Assembly (NCBI RefSeq): GCF_002904335.1
Contig: NZ_PPHF01000165.1
Span: forward strand, 62,001-126,000
Source: Amycolatopsis sp. CA-126428
GTDB lineage: Bacteria > Actinomycetota > Actinomycetes > Mycobacteriales > Pseudonocardiaceae
Reading direction: 5' to 3'
Length of the DNA: 64,000 nt
Of this stretch, positions 1 through 7,274 are shown piece after piece; the first letter of the stretch is position 1, and the number at the start of each line of letters is the position of its first letter. Below the pieces are notes generated by a model. It searched no databases. It was not told the origin of the DNA and worked only from the letters and a program-made list of their open reading frames with translations. The translations under genes were made by a program, and so were the position numbers.

Positions 1-858
1 CGCGACGGGGGCGTCGACCCGGAGGGTCTCCTCGATGGCCGCCTGCCACGGCACCTGTCCGCTCAGGACCAGGTGGGCCTGCTCGGGATGGGTGAGCAGC
101 GCGGCCGTGGCGTTGGTGACGAGGTTCATCACCGGCGTGGTTCCGGTCGCCAGGAGCAGGTGCAGGGTGCCGACGAGCTCCGAGTCGGTGAGCCGCGAGC
201 CGTCTTCGTGGGCGGCGATGAGGTCGGACGTCAGGTCGTCGCCGGGGGAATTCCGCTTGCTCGCGACGAACTCGCGCATCTCCTCTTCCCACTGCACGAC
301 GTTGGCCGCGGCTTCCTCCGGGCTGATCGTGGTGTCGGCGTTGACCTCCCCGCCGCGCAGCATCTGGGCCCGTGACTCCGCCGGGACGCCGAAGAGGTCG
401 CAGATCACCTGTGCGGGCAACGGGTGGGCGTAGTGGGCCCGGAGGTCGGTCACCTCGCCGGTGGGGAGCTGGTCGAGCAGCGTGGTGGCGATCTTCTCGA
501 TGCTGGTGCGCATCGCCTCCACCCGGCGCGGGGTGAACGCCTTGGCGGTCAGCTTGCGCAGCCGGGTGTGGTCGGCGCCGTGCTTGGTGGTGAGGTTGTC
601 CATCAGCACCCAGCCGATGAGCGGGAAGTCCTCGCCGATCTCACCGCGGACGTAGGCTGTCCAGTGTTTGCGGGGATCCTTCGAGAAACGGTGGTCGGCC
701 AGCACCTGGCGCGCGGCCTCGTGGCCGATGACCGAGTAGGCCGGCACGCCGCCGGGTAGCTCGATCTGCGCTACCTGCCCGCGACTCCTGATCTGCCTGG
801 CTTCGGCGTGGATGTCCTTGCCGGTGCGGTCGATGGCCAAGGGTTCACGGCTTTCCAC
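1..858 (-). CDS. Cytochrome P450, N-terminal part (runs off the window)
   Basis: Cytosolic heme monooxygenase, presumably a tailoring hydroxylase or epoxidase of the adjoining cluster, needing ferredoxin electrons. The 286 codons seen carry the C-helix motif HTRLRK, an I-helix reading LLLATGTTPVMN that keeps a threonine at the oxygen-activating position (the usual Glu before it is Thr), and the K-helix ExxR as EETLR at the very edge of the window. The heme-cysteine loop is outside, so function of the heme site cannot be checked. The GTG start was chosen because GGAGG lies 6 bases before it. It is divergent from the DUF2306 gene, with about 350 bases between. Substrate cannot be told from sequence. 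Confidence 0.9.
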   Translation of the reverse strand, partial: MESREPLAIDRTGKDIHAEARQIRSRGQVAQIELPGGVPAYSVIGHEAARQVLADHRFSKDPRKHWTAYVRGEIGEDFPLIGWVLMDNLTTKHGADHTRLRKLTAKAFTPRRVEAMRTSIEKIATTLLDQLPTGEVTDLRAHYAHPLPAQVICDLFGVPAESRAQMLRGGEVNADTTISPEEAAANVVQWEEEMREFVASKRNSPGDDLTSDLIAAHEDGSRLTDSELVGTLHLLLATGTTPVMNLVTNATAALLTHPEQAHLVLSGQVPWQAAIEETLRVDAPVA

Positions 859-1209
859 AGGGTACCTCCGGTGGTTCGTTGCGTCCGATCGGGAATGACG
901 CCGTGTTCGCGCCGGCCGCGTGTGCCCGGTGCGGCGAAGTTCTGCGCCAGACTTTAGGCGGGCCGCGGTGCCGGCTGTTGTCCCAGATTGCCGGGTTTGC
1001 TTGTCACCCACCATTTCCGCTGCCGGGAGGGACCGGAGAGGGCAACCGGCGAGATGCGGCACCGCGCCGTGCGGACGACGATGACCGTGCGGATGGGCTA
1101 CTGCCGTTCGCGCACACGCACGCCATGGTCCGTCGGCGTGTCCGGCTCCCGCGGGTATCCCCACCGGCGGCCAGGCGTCCGACGGCCGAGTGGGAGGAGT
1201 CGACCACAG
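859..1209. other. Divergent intergenic region between P450 and DUF2306 gene
   Basis: About 350 bases between two divergent genes. The plus-strand frame stays open back to an ATG at 988, but its upstream codons give an Arg-rich sequence with no family resemblance, while GGGAGGAG stands upstream of ATG 1210. I therefore read it as non-coding promoter DNA. No clear operator palindrome was seen. Confidence 0.5.
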
Positions 1210-1965
1210 ATGGACAAGACGACGTTGACGGCGCGGGAGGCCGAACGGGACGCCCCCGTTCCGCCGCCGGTGCCCGCGAGTCCGCCGCGGGTCGGCCGGG
1301 CCTGGTGGCGGAAGCCCTGGGTGTTCCCGCTCGCCGTGCTCACAGTGCTCGTGGCGGCGTTCCTGATCGATGAGCTGCCGCCCTATCTGGGACTGGACCC
1401 GTCCAAGGCGAGGATCACGCTCGACGAGGGCTTCCGGCTGCACTACCCGCTGCTGGTCGGGCACATCGCCTGCGGCACGATCGCCCTGGTGACCTTGTGC
1501 CTTCAGGTGTGGCCGTGGTTGCGCCTCAAGCACCCCGCGGTGCACCGGATCAGCGGGCGGCTGTACGTCTTCGCCGGCGTCCTGCCGTCGGCCGTGATGG
1601 CCCTGGTGATCACCCCGGTGGCCGCGGGTGGGTACGTCGGCATCGTCACGCACGCCGTGCTGTGGGTCAGCGCGACCCTCATCGGCTGGCGGAAGATGCG
1701 GCAGCGCCGGGTCCTCGAACACCGGCGGTTCATGTTGTACAGCTTCGCGTTGACGCTGGGAATCCTGTGGGGCCGGGCAACGGTGCTGCTGTGGCCGCTG
1801 CTCCCGGAAGGCACGAACATCAGCATGCTCTTCGAGGTGGCCCGCTGGTTCGGCTGGGTCGTCAACCTCATCCTGGTGCAGTGGTGGCTCGAGCGCACCC
1901 GCCGGCGTCCGGTCCGGACGCCGGCAGCGTCCGTCCCGGCCGCCCGTTCCGGGAATCCGTCGTGA
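1210..1965 (+). CDS. DUF2306 family integral membrane protein
   Basis: Membrane protein of 251 residues. A charged, Pro-rich N-terminal tail (about 30 residues) is followed by six hydrophobic segments (near residues 35-55, 78-97, 112-132, 136-155, 170-190 and 205-225) and an Arg-rich C-terminus. Conserved-looking features are HPAVHRISGRLYV between segments two and three and LEHRRFMLYSFA before segment five, the histidine-rich pattern of the DUF2306/YoaS-like family, whose role is unknown. The start at 1210 rather than 988 is set by GGGAGGAG upstream and by loss of membrane-protein character before it. It lies at the edge of the tailoring cluster; no functional link is visible. Confidence 0.75.
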   Translation: MDKTTLTAREAERDAPVPPPVPASPPRVGRAWWRKPWVFPLAVLTVLVAAFLIDELPPYLGLDPSKARITLDEGFRLHYPLLVGHIACGTIALVTLCLQVWPWLRLKHPAVHRISGRLYVFAGVLPSAVMALVITPVAAGGYVGIVTHAVLWVSATLIGWRKMRQRRVLEHRRFMLYSFALTLGILWGRATVLLWPLLPEGTNISMLFEVARWFGWVVNLILVQWWLERTRRRPVRTPAASVPAARSGNPS

Positions 1966-1980
1966 CGAGCTGAGCGGAAG

Positions 1981-2026
1981 ACGAGGGCGGGCGCCCGGCG
2001 GTGAATCCGCCGGGCGCCCGCCTCGT
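1981..2026. terminator. Perfect hairpin after the DUF2306 gene
   Basis: A 16-bp perfect inverted repeat (2 arms 1986-2001 and 2007-2022, GGCGGGCGCCCGGCGG with its complement) around the loop TGAAT, extended by ACGAG/CTCGT with one bulge. It sits 16 bases after the DUF2306 stop, in a convergent gap, and probably ends transcription there. No long T-run follows. Confidence 0.7.
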
Positions 2027-2032
2027 TCCGCA

Positions 2033-2044
2033 TCCTTTGTGGAC
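2033..2044. repeat. Recurrent word TCCTTTGTGGAC after stop codons (four copies in the window)
   Basis: Exact at 2033-2044, 2185-2196 and 63737-63748, one mismatch at 63107-63118. The copies at 63107 and 63737 start 8-9 bases after stop codons; that at 2185 lies 7 bases past the epoxide hydrolase stop (reverse sense); that at 2033 follows the terminator hairpin of the DUF2306 gene. It may be a 3'-end processing or replication-related word. Confidence 0.5.
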
Positions 2045-2146
2045 GACCACCGGCACCGGGCCGCGTCGACGCCGGTCAGCACGACCGGCAGGACCCGGAC
2101 CTTGTGCCACCAACTCGGACCGGGTGCCAGTGCGCGACCAACGCCA

Positions 2147-2186
2147 GAAGCGGTATGGACCGTCTTCCGACGGCCCATACCGCTTC
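2147..2186. terminator. Hairpin between convergent genes, 3' of the epoxide hydrolase operon
   Basis: Inverted repeat of 18 bp with a single mismatch and a TTCC loop (arms 2147-2164 and 2169-2186), starting GAAGCGGTATGG. On the minus strand it lies 17 bases beyond the stop of the epoxide hydrolase and is the likely end of the seven-gene operon transcript. Confidence 0.65.
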
Positions 2187-2202
2187 CTTTGTGGACGGCC
2201 CG

Positions 2203-3387
2203 CTAGCTCCGGCCGCCACCTCGGAACACGTCCCGGCTGAACGCGGCGATGTCGCCGACCAGCAGCTCGGGCTGTTCCAGCGCCGCGAAGTGGCCACCCC
2301 GGTCGAATTCGGTCCAGCGGCGGAGGGTGGGGAGGAGCTGCTCGGCGAAGCGGCGGATCGGCCGGACGGCGTCGCGGGGGAAGACCGCGACCCCGACGGG
2401 CATCTCCAGCGGCCACGGGCCACCCCAGGTCTGGGCGAACTGCTGGTCGTCGTGCGCGGACTCGAAGTACAGCTGCGCGCTCGGGCCCGCGGTGGCGGTG
2501 AGCCAGTAGATGGTGACGTTGGTGAGCAGGGCGTCGCGGTCGACCGCGTCCTCGGGAACCTCCCCGGAGTCGGTCCACTCCTTGAACTTCTCGACGATCC
2601 AGGCGAGCTGGCCGACGGGGGAGTCGGTCAGCCCGTAGGCGAGGGTCTGCGGCCGCGTCCCCTGGATCTTCTGCCAGCCGGCCGCGTGCTGGGCGAAGTC
2701 GACGGTGAACTCCAGGCGCGCGCGGTCGGCGTCGTCGAGGGCGCTCAGCGCCTCCGGGTCGGGGGGCGGGAAGGTGACGAACATGTTGAGGTGCACCGCG
2801 GCGACGTGCTCGGGGTCGGCGAGACCGAGCTGCAGCGAGATCGGCATGCCCCAGTCACCGCCCTGGGCGAGGTAGCGGTCGTACCCGAGCCGGCGCATGA
2901 GCTCGGCCCACGCCCGGGCCACCCGCGACACGTCCCAGCCGGTGTCGCCGGTGGGGCCGGAGAAGCCGTAGCCGGGAATGGACGGGACCACCACGTGGAA
3001 CGCGTCCGCGGGATCGCCCCCGTACGCCGCCGGGTTGGTGAGCGGCTCGAGCACGGCCGAGAACTCCGCGAACGTCCCCGGCCAGCCGTGGGTGAGGATC
3101 AGCGGCGTGGCATCCGGCTCCGGCGAACGCACGTGCCAGAAGTGCACGTCGGTGCCGTCGATTTCGGTGAGGTACTGCGGAAACTTGTTGAGCTGCTCCT
3201 CGGCGGCCCGCCATTTGTAGGATTCACGCCAGTAGCGGGCCAGCTCGCGCAGATAGCCGACGGGCACGCCACGGCTCCAGCCGACGCCGGGCAGTTCGAC
3301 CGGCCAGCGCGTCGCGTCGATGCGGCGGTTGAGGTCGTCGATGTCGGCCTGGGGGATGTCGATGCGGAAGGGACGGATTTGCGTCAT
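2203..3387 (-). CDS. Epoxide hydrolase (alpha/beta hydrolase with EHN domain)
   Basis: Hydrolyses an epoxide to a vicinal diol. The 394 residues show the N-terminal EHN cap region (residues 1-110, RPFRIDIPQADIDDLNRRI...), the oxyanion-hole motif HGWPG, the nucleophile elbow GGDWG (Asp nucleophile) and a C-terminal GGHFAALEQP bearing the catalytic His. The length and layout match microsomal-type bacterial epoxide hydrolases, the class that also supplies enediyne-pathway enzymes. ATG at 3387 is preceded by GGAAAG. It is the last gene of the operon and directly follows a flavin epoxidase-like gene (25-base gap), so the two may act in sequence on the same carbon pair; that pairing is inference. 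Confidence 0.9.
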   Translation of the reverse strand: MTQIRPFRIDIPQADIDDLNRRIDATRWPVELPGVGWSRGVPVGYLRELARYWRESYKWRAAEEQLNKFPQYLTEIDGTDVHFWHVRSPEPDATPLILTHGWPGTFAEFSAVLEPLTNPAAYGGDPADAFHVVVPSIPGYGFSGPTGDTGWDVSRVARAWAELMRRLGYDRYLAQGGDWGMPISLQLGLADPEHVAAVHLNMFVTFPPPDPEALSALDDADRARLEFTVDFAQHAAGWQKIQGTRPQTLAYGLTDSPVGQLAWIVEKFKEWTDSGEVPEDAVDRDALLTNVTIYWLTATAGPSAQLYFESAHDDQQFAQTWGGPWPLEMPVGVAVFPRDAVRPIRRFAEQLLPTLRRWTEFDRGGHFAALEQPELLVGDIAAFSRDVFRGGGRS

Positions 3388-3412
3388 CGGAGTTCTTTCC
3401 GGCGGGCCGCGG

Positions 3413-4810
3413 TCAGGCGGCCTTGCCCAGGTCGTGGTCCGGATCGGCGGTGGGGACGCTCGGGGTCCCGGCCGCGGGGTGTGCTTTGCCGGCACGCAGC
3501 ACCCGCAGGATGTTGCGCGGCCGCATGAGGGCCGGCGGCTGGTCGATCAGGCCGGCCACCCGGATGAAGGCGTTGGTGAGCTCGGCGTCGTCGACCGCCG
3601 CGCGCTGCAGCCGCGCCACGTAGGCGTTGGCGAAGCGGATCTTGGCGGTGCGCTTGCCTTCCACGCCGGCGTAGCCGAGGTCGGCACCGGCCGAGAAGTC
3701 CCACGGCGAGTCGACTTCCCGGGAGATGTCCCGGAAGTAGGCCCGCGGGTCCGGGATCCCGCCTGTCTCGAGGTGCCGTTCCAGCACCAGGGATTCGAGC
3801 GCGGTGACGGTCATCCCCTGTGCGTAGAGCGGGTTGAAGCTGCAGACGGCGTCCCCGAGCACCAGCAGGCCCGCCGGGAAGCGGCTCAGCCGCTCGTAGT
3901 GCCGCCGCACGCTGGCGGGGTACTGGTGCTTCACCGGCTCGTCGATCGCCGGGGCGTCCTTGATGGTCTCGTAGATCTCCGGGACGGGCAGGCTGCGGGC
4001 GAACTCGGTGAAGCCCTCCGGGTCGGTCGGCGGGTGGTCGCCGAGCATGCCGGTCAGCGAAAGCTCGACCCGGTTGTCGTCGCCGGGGAGCCGGTAGAAG
4101 AACGCCCCGCGCGGGAAGTCCGGCGTCGGCGCCGGGATGAACGCCAGGTCCGGGGCGAACGGGTCGTGGTCCAGCCGGTAGTGCCGGGTGGTGTAGGCCA
4201 GCCCGATCTTGATCTTCTCCTCTTCCGGCCGCGCGTAGCCGAGTTCCTCGAGCCACGCCGGGGTGCGCGAGCCGCGCCCCGTGGTGTCGACGACCAGGTC
4301 GGCCGCCAGCACCTGCTCCTCGTCGGAGCCGGGGGCGCGGACCCGCGCACCGGTGACGCGGGCTCCGTCCGGCGACGCGCTCAGGCCGAGGATGTCGTGC
4401 CGCTCCAGGAACGTCACGTTCGGAATGGCCTGAACCCGGTTCCGGATGTGGTATTCCAGCACCGGCCTCGTCGCCGGGACCGAAATGAGGCCGGAGCGGG
4501 ACGGGCGGAGCCGCTGCCCGTTGACGTACCAGCGGATGTCGCCGTTGAAGTCACCGGGGCGGACGCCCGCGCCCACCAGTTCGTCGGTCAGACCGGGGAA
4601 CTGGGCTTCGAGGATCTGGTGCCCCCGGGCGACCAGCCCGTGCGCGTGCCGCCCGTGCGGGACGCCGCGACGTGGACCTTCGACGCCGATCAGCTGGTCG
4701 CGATCGACGACGAGCACTTCGCGGAAGGCGCCGGCCAGGACACGGGCGGCCAGCAGGCCGCCCATGCTTCCGCCCAGCACCACGGCGCGGTTGCCTACTT
4801 GATTTTCCAC
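3413..4810 (-). CDS. FAD-dependent monooxygenase, MonCI-like epoxidase family
   Basis: Group A/E-like flavoprotein, about 465 residues. Near the N-terminus is the FAD motif VVLGGSMGGLLAARVL, then VVDRD, then RRGVPHGRHAHGL; a mid-chain DTTGRGSRTP and the late GLLVLGDAVCSFNPLYAQGM complete the FAD-binding signature. The set (SMxG, RxGVPxxRHAH, ATGRGSR, GDxxxxFNPxYxxGM, VDxPW) recalls polyether epoxidases such as MonCI and squalene-epoxidase-like enzymes. I prefer the GTG at 4810 because AGGGGAG lies 9 bases before it; an ATG three codons earlier (4819) has no spacer from the same AGGGGAG. It sits between the NTF2-fold gene and an epoxide hydrolase, fitting an epoxidation step. An aromatic hydroxylase role is the main alternative. 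Confidence 0.85.
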   Translation of the reverse strand: MENQVGNRAVVLGGSMGGLLAARVLAGAFREVLVVDRDQLIGVEGPRRGVPHGRHAHGLVARGHQILEAQFPGLTDELVGAGVRPGDFNGDIRWYVNGQRLRPSRSGLISVPATRPVLEYHIRNRVQAIPNVTFLERHDILGLSASPDGARVTGARVRAPGSDEEQVLAADLVVDTTGRGSRTPAWLEELGYARPEEEKIKIGLAYTTRHYRLDHDPFAPDLAFIPAPTPDFPRGAFFYRLPGDDNRVELSLTGMLGDHPPTDPEGFTEFARSLPVPEIYETIKDAPAIDEPVKHQYPASVRRHYERLSRFPAGLLVLGDAVCSFNPLYAQGMTVTALESLVLERHLETGGIPDPRAYFRDISREVDSPWDFSAGADLGYAGVEGKRTAKIRFANAYVARLQRAAVDDAELTNAFIRVAGLIDQPPALMRPRNILRVLRAGKAHPAAGTPSVPTADPDHDLGKAA

Positions 4811-4839
4811 CGTGGCCATCTCCCCTGGTCTGGTTCCGT

Positions 4840-5262
4840 TCAGCCCGCTTGCACGGGGGTGTTCTGGTACGCGGTGAGGAGCCACTCCTCGTCCTGCTTG
4901 ATCAGCAGCCAGCTCGCCCTGATCGCGCGCTCCGGCGCGACTTCTTCCTCGCCCGGCTGGAGGACGCCGCCCTGGGTGATCACCAGCGCGACGCCGTCGG
5001 CGAGGAACTTGGCGGCGAGGGGCTGCCCGTAGACCCGGGTACCGGCGTACGGTCCCGCGAAGGCCTGCTTCATGAACAGCCGGACTTCCTCGCGGCTCTT
5101 GAGGTACACGTCGTTGGGCAGGATCAGGCTGCCGTCGACGGCGAAGACGTCCGCGAACGCGTCGGCGTCGTTGTCCGCCCATGCCGCGACGATGCGGTTC
5201 GGGACCTGCTGCACGGCCGCCACGTCCTCGGGGCTCGGCGCGGGCACTGGGGTGCTCGTCAT
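4840..5262 (-). CDS. SgcJ/EcaC-like NTF2-fold (SnoaL-like) protein
   Basis: Small cone-fold protein of 140 residues in the SgcJ/EcaC family, seen beside enediyne and aromatic polyketide pathways; members are cyclase- or isomerase-like or of unproven activity. Visible: helical start PEDVAAVQQVPNRIVAAWADNDADAFADVFAVDG, followed by the family pattern of a pocket strand LPNDVYLKSREEV and the C-terminal sheet ASWLLIKQDEEWLL. ATG at 5262 was used because homology-like sequence begins there; the frame runs further upstream without support, and the ribosome site is weak. It lies in the operon between the flavin hydroxylase (35 bases) and the epoxidase-like gene (29 bases). Catalytic residues cannot be assigned. 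Confidence 0.8.
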   Translation of the reverse strand: MTSTPVPAPSPEDVAAVQQVPNRIVAAWADNDADAFADVFAVDGSLILPNDVYLKSREEVRLFMKQAFAGPYAGTRVYGQPLAAKFLADGVALVITQGGVLQPGEEEVAPERAIRASWLLIKQDEEWLLTAYQNTPVQAG

Positions 5263-5297
5263 GGCTTTCGTCCGTTCTGTCGAAGGAGGATGGTGAC

Positions 5298-6479
5298 CTA
5301 GATGTAGTGCGTGTTGGGCTCGAGGCCGCACAGGATCCGGCCGTACAGCTCGAGGTTCGTGTTCGGGTGCATGATCGCGTGCAGGTTCAGCGTCTGGACG
5401 TCACGCTCGATGCGCTGGATCGGCACGCTCTGGTAGATCGACGAGCCGCCGCTCGCGGTGTTGAGGATGTCGACGGCCTCCTTGGCCCGCTGGGCCACCG
5501 CGCCCATGTCGAGACGTACCCGGGCCCGCTCCTCGATCGTCCACTCGTGGTCGGTCGGGCCCAGCGTGTCGATCAGGTCCGCCATGCGGTTGGCGTGGAA
5601 CTCGGCCTCGTCGATCTTGGTGGTCGCCTCGGCCACCTGCAGGTGGGTCAGCGGCGCCTCGGCCTGGTTCTCGTAGGAGGTGTAGGTGATCTTGCGGCCG
5701 GGGAGGCGCTCGAAGAACGCGTCCTTGGCGGCCTTCGCCAGTCCCAGCGCGGTGGCGCTGACCGTGGCGCACGCGGTCGGCATGAAGGGCGCCTTGAAGA
5801 TCGGCGAATCCGCGTTGAGCACCGAGCGGTGCTGGCCGGCCAGCACCGGGCCCATCGACAGCACGCGCTCCTGGGGAACGAAGACGTCCTGCGCGATCGA
5901 CGTGACGCTGCCGGAGCCGCGCAGGCCCGCCGTGTGCCAGTCGTCCACGATCATCAGGTCCGAGGACGGGATCGCGATCATGATCGGCTCGAACTCGCCG
6001 TTCGGGTGGGCGAGCACGGCGGCGTTCGTGTTCCAGTGGCTCTGCTGCGCACCGGTGTTGAACGACCACTTCCCGTTGACGACCAGCCCGCCGTCGACGG
6101 ACTTCGCCATCGCGGTGGGGCTCAGGATCCCGCACACCCGGACGTCCGGCGTGCTGTGGACCTCGTCCTGGACCTCGTCGGGGAACAGGCCGAGCATCCA
6201 GGAGCTGATCGCCCACACCGCGACGGTCCACGACGTCGAGCCGTCACCCTTGGCCAGCTCCGCGAGCACGTCCATCACGGTGCCCATGTCCGACTCGTAG
6301 CCGCCGTAGCGCTTGGGGATGCGCATCTTCAGCAGGCCGGACTTCGTCAGCGCCTCGACGGTGTCCTCGGGGAGGCGGCGTTCCTCCTCGGTGCGCAGGG
6401 CGTTCTTCTGGAGCAGCGGTACCAGTTCCTTCGCGCGGCGGAGCAGTTCCGCCCGCGAAGGTGTTTCGGTGTGTGCCAT
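5298..6479 (-). CDS. ACAD-fold flavin monooxygenase (HsaA/ActVA-ORF5 type)
   Basis: Group D flavin-dependent monooxygenase of 393 residues, expected to use reduced flavin from a separate reductase. The N-terminal helical domain ends in KGDGSTSWTVAVWAISSW, the central beta domain contains VDGGLVVNGKWSFNTGAQQSHW, then WHTAGLRGSGSVTSI, and the C-terminal type-2 ACAD domain closes with GGSSIYQSVPIQRIERDVQT and LYGRILCGLEPN, a typical ending of HpaB/HsaA-like hydroxylases rather than true acyl-CoA dehydrogenases. AGGAGG precedes the ATG by 6 bases. It follows the epimerase in a sugar operon, so a role as sugar N-oxygenase (KijD3/DnmZ-type) is possible, but the C-terminus favours aromatic hydroxylation. 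No reductase partner is in view. Confidence 0.85.
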   Translation of the reverse strand: MAHTETPSRAELLRRAKELVPLLQKNALRTEEERRLPEDTVEALTKSGLLKMRIPKRYGGYESDMGTVMDVLAELAKGDGSTSWTVAVWAISSWMLGLFPDEVQDEVHSTPDVRVCGILSPTAMAKSVDGGLVVNGKWSFNTGAQQSHWNTNAAVLAHPNGEFEPIMIAIPSSDLMIVDDWHTAGLRGSGSVTSIAQDVFVPQERVLSMGPVLAGQHRSVLNADSPIFKAPFMPTACATVSATALGLAKAAKDAFFERLPGRKITYTSYENQAEAPLTHLQVAEATTKIDEAEFHANRMADLIDTLGPTDHEWTIEERARVRLDMGAVAQRAKEAVDILNTASGGSSIYQSVPIQRIERDVQTLNLHAIMHPNTNLELYGRILCGLEPNTHYI

Positions 6480-6583
6480 CGGTTCCTCCTGGATGGTGTG
6501 CGGACGGGGGTCGCGGGAGGCACCGGAGCGCCTTCCGCGAGGCGCGGACGACCGGGCCCCTCCTTCGACCGTCGCATTCGTCG

Positions 6584-7240
6584 TCACGACGCCCGTCTCC
6601 TGGATTGCGGAGTGCCCATCGTCGGCGGGTGAGGAGAACGAGCGCCGAAGGCCGCTTCGATCTCGCGGCACCGCTCGTAGTGCGGCAGCAAGTTCGCCGA
6701 ACGCGCTTCGGCCAGTGTCGGTGCGACGCGGTCTCGCTCCGACAGGAGCGGGGCCGATTCGGCGGGGACGGGAAGGCCGAGCTCGCGATCGAACAGGTGC
6801 AGTGCGAGCTCGTTCTCCTGGACGTACTCCCCGGTCATCAGGTAGGTCATGATCGTGTCGTCGGTCTGGGCGACGAAACCGTGCGCCACCCCGACCGGGA
6901 AGTACACCGCGCGGGGCTCGGCGGGGTCCAGCACCACCGTGTCCCAGCGGCCGAAGGTGGGGGAGCCGACGCGGATGTCGAGGACGATGTCCAGCGCCTT
7001 GCCGTGCGCGCAGTAGACGTACTTGGCGTTGCCCGGCGGGGTCGCCGTGTAGTGCATTCCCCGGGCCACCCCGGCCCGTGACATGCTGAAGCTGCTCTGT
7101 GCCAGGGGAAACGGTGCCCAGCCGCACGTCTCGGTGAACGCGCTGCCGAGGAACGGGGAGATGAAGAACCCCCGATCGTCGGGAAAGCGCGGGATCGAGA
7201 ACTCGAAGGATCCTTCGACCGCCAGCTCGCGGACACGCAT
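6584..7240 (-). CDS. dTDP-4-keto-6-deoxyhexose 3,5-(or 5-)epimerase, RmlC/EvaD family
   Basis: Cupin-fold epimerase of 218 residues that inverts C5 (and maybe C3) of a dTDP-4-keto sugar, giving the L-series. RmlC hallmarks are present: RGMHY with the catalytic His, then VYCAHGKALDIVLDIR, SPTFGRW, and PVGVAHGFVAQTDDTIMTYL. The C-terminus carries about 25 extra Arg/Pro-rich residues beyond the usual domain. GGGAGG lies 10 bases before the ATG. Next to the C-methyltransferase (34 bases upstream in the operon), as evaD sits with evaC in vancosamine pathways. Whether it works at C5 only cannot be told from sequence. Confidence 0.9.
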   Translation of the reverse strand: MRVRELAVEGSFEFSIPRFPDDRGFFISPFLGSAFTETCGWAPFPLAQSSFSMSRAGVARGMHYTATPPGNAKYVYCAHGKALDIVLDIRVGSPTFGRWDTVVLDPAEPRAVYFPVGVAHGFVAQTDDTIMTYLMTGEYVQENELALHLFDRELGLPVPAESAPLLSERDRVAPTLAEARSANLLPHYERCREIEAAFGARSPHPPTMGTPQSRRRAS

Positions 7241-7274
7241 GGGTCGGTACCTCCCGGTACGAAGGGTGGCCGGC

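Noticed and set aside
5298-7127. A 609-residue fusion of epimerase-like and flavin monooxygenase sequence
   Set aside because: The N-terminal part is an out-of-frame shadow of the epimerase; the flavoenzyme starts at 6479 behind AGGAGG.
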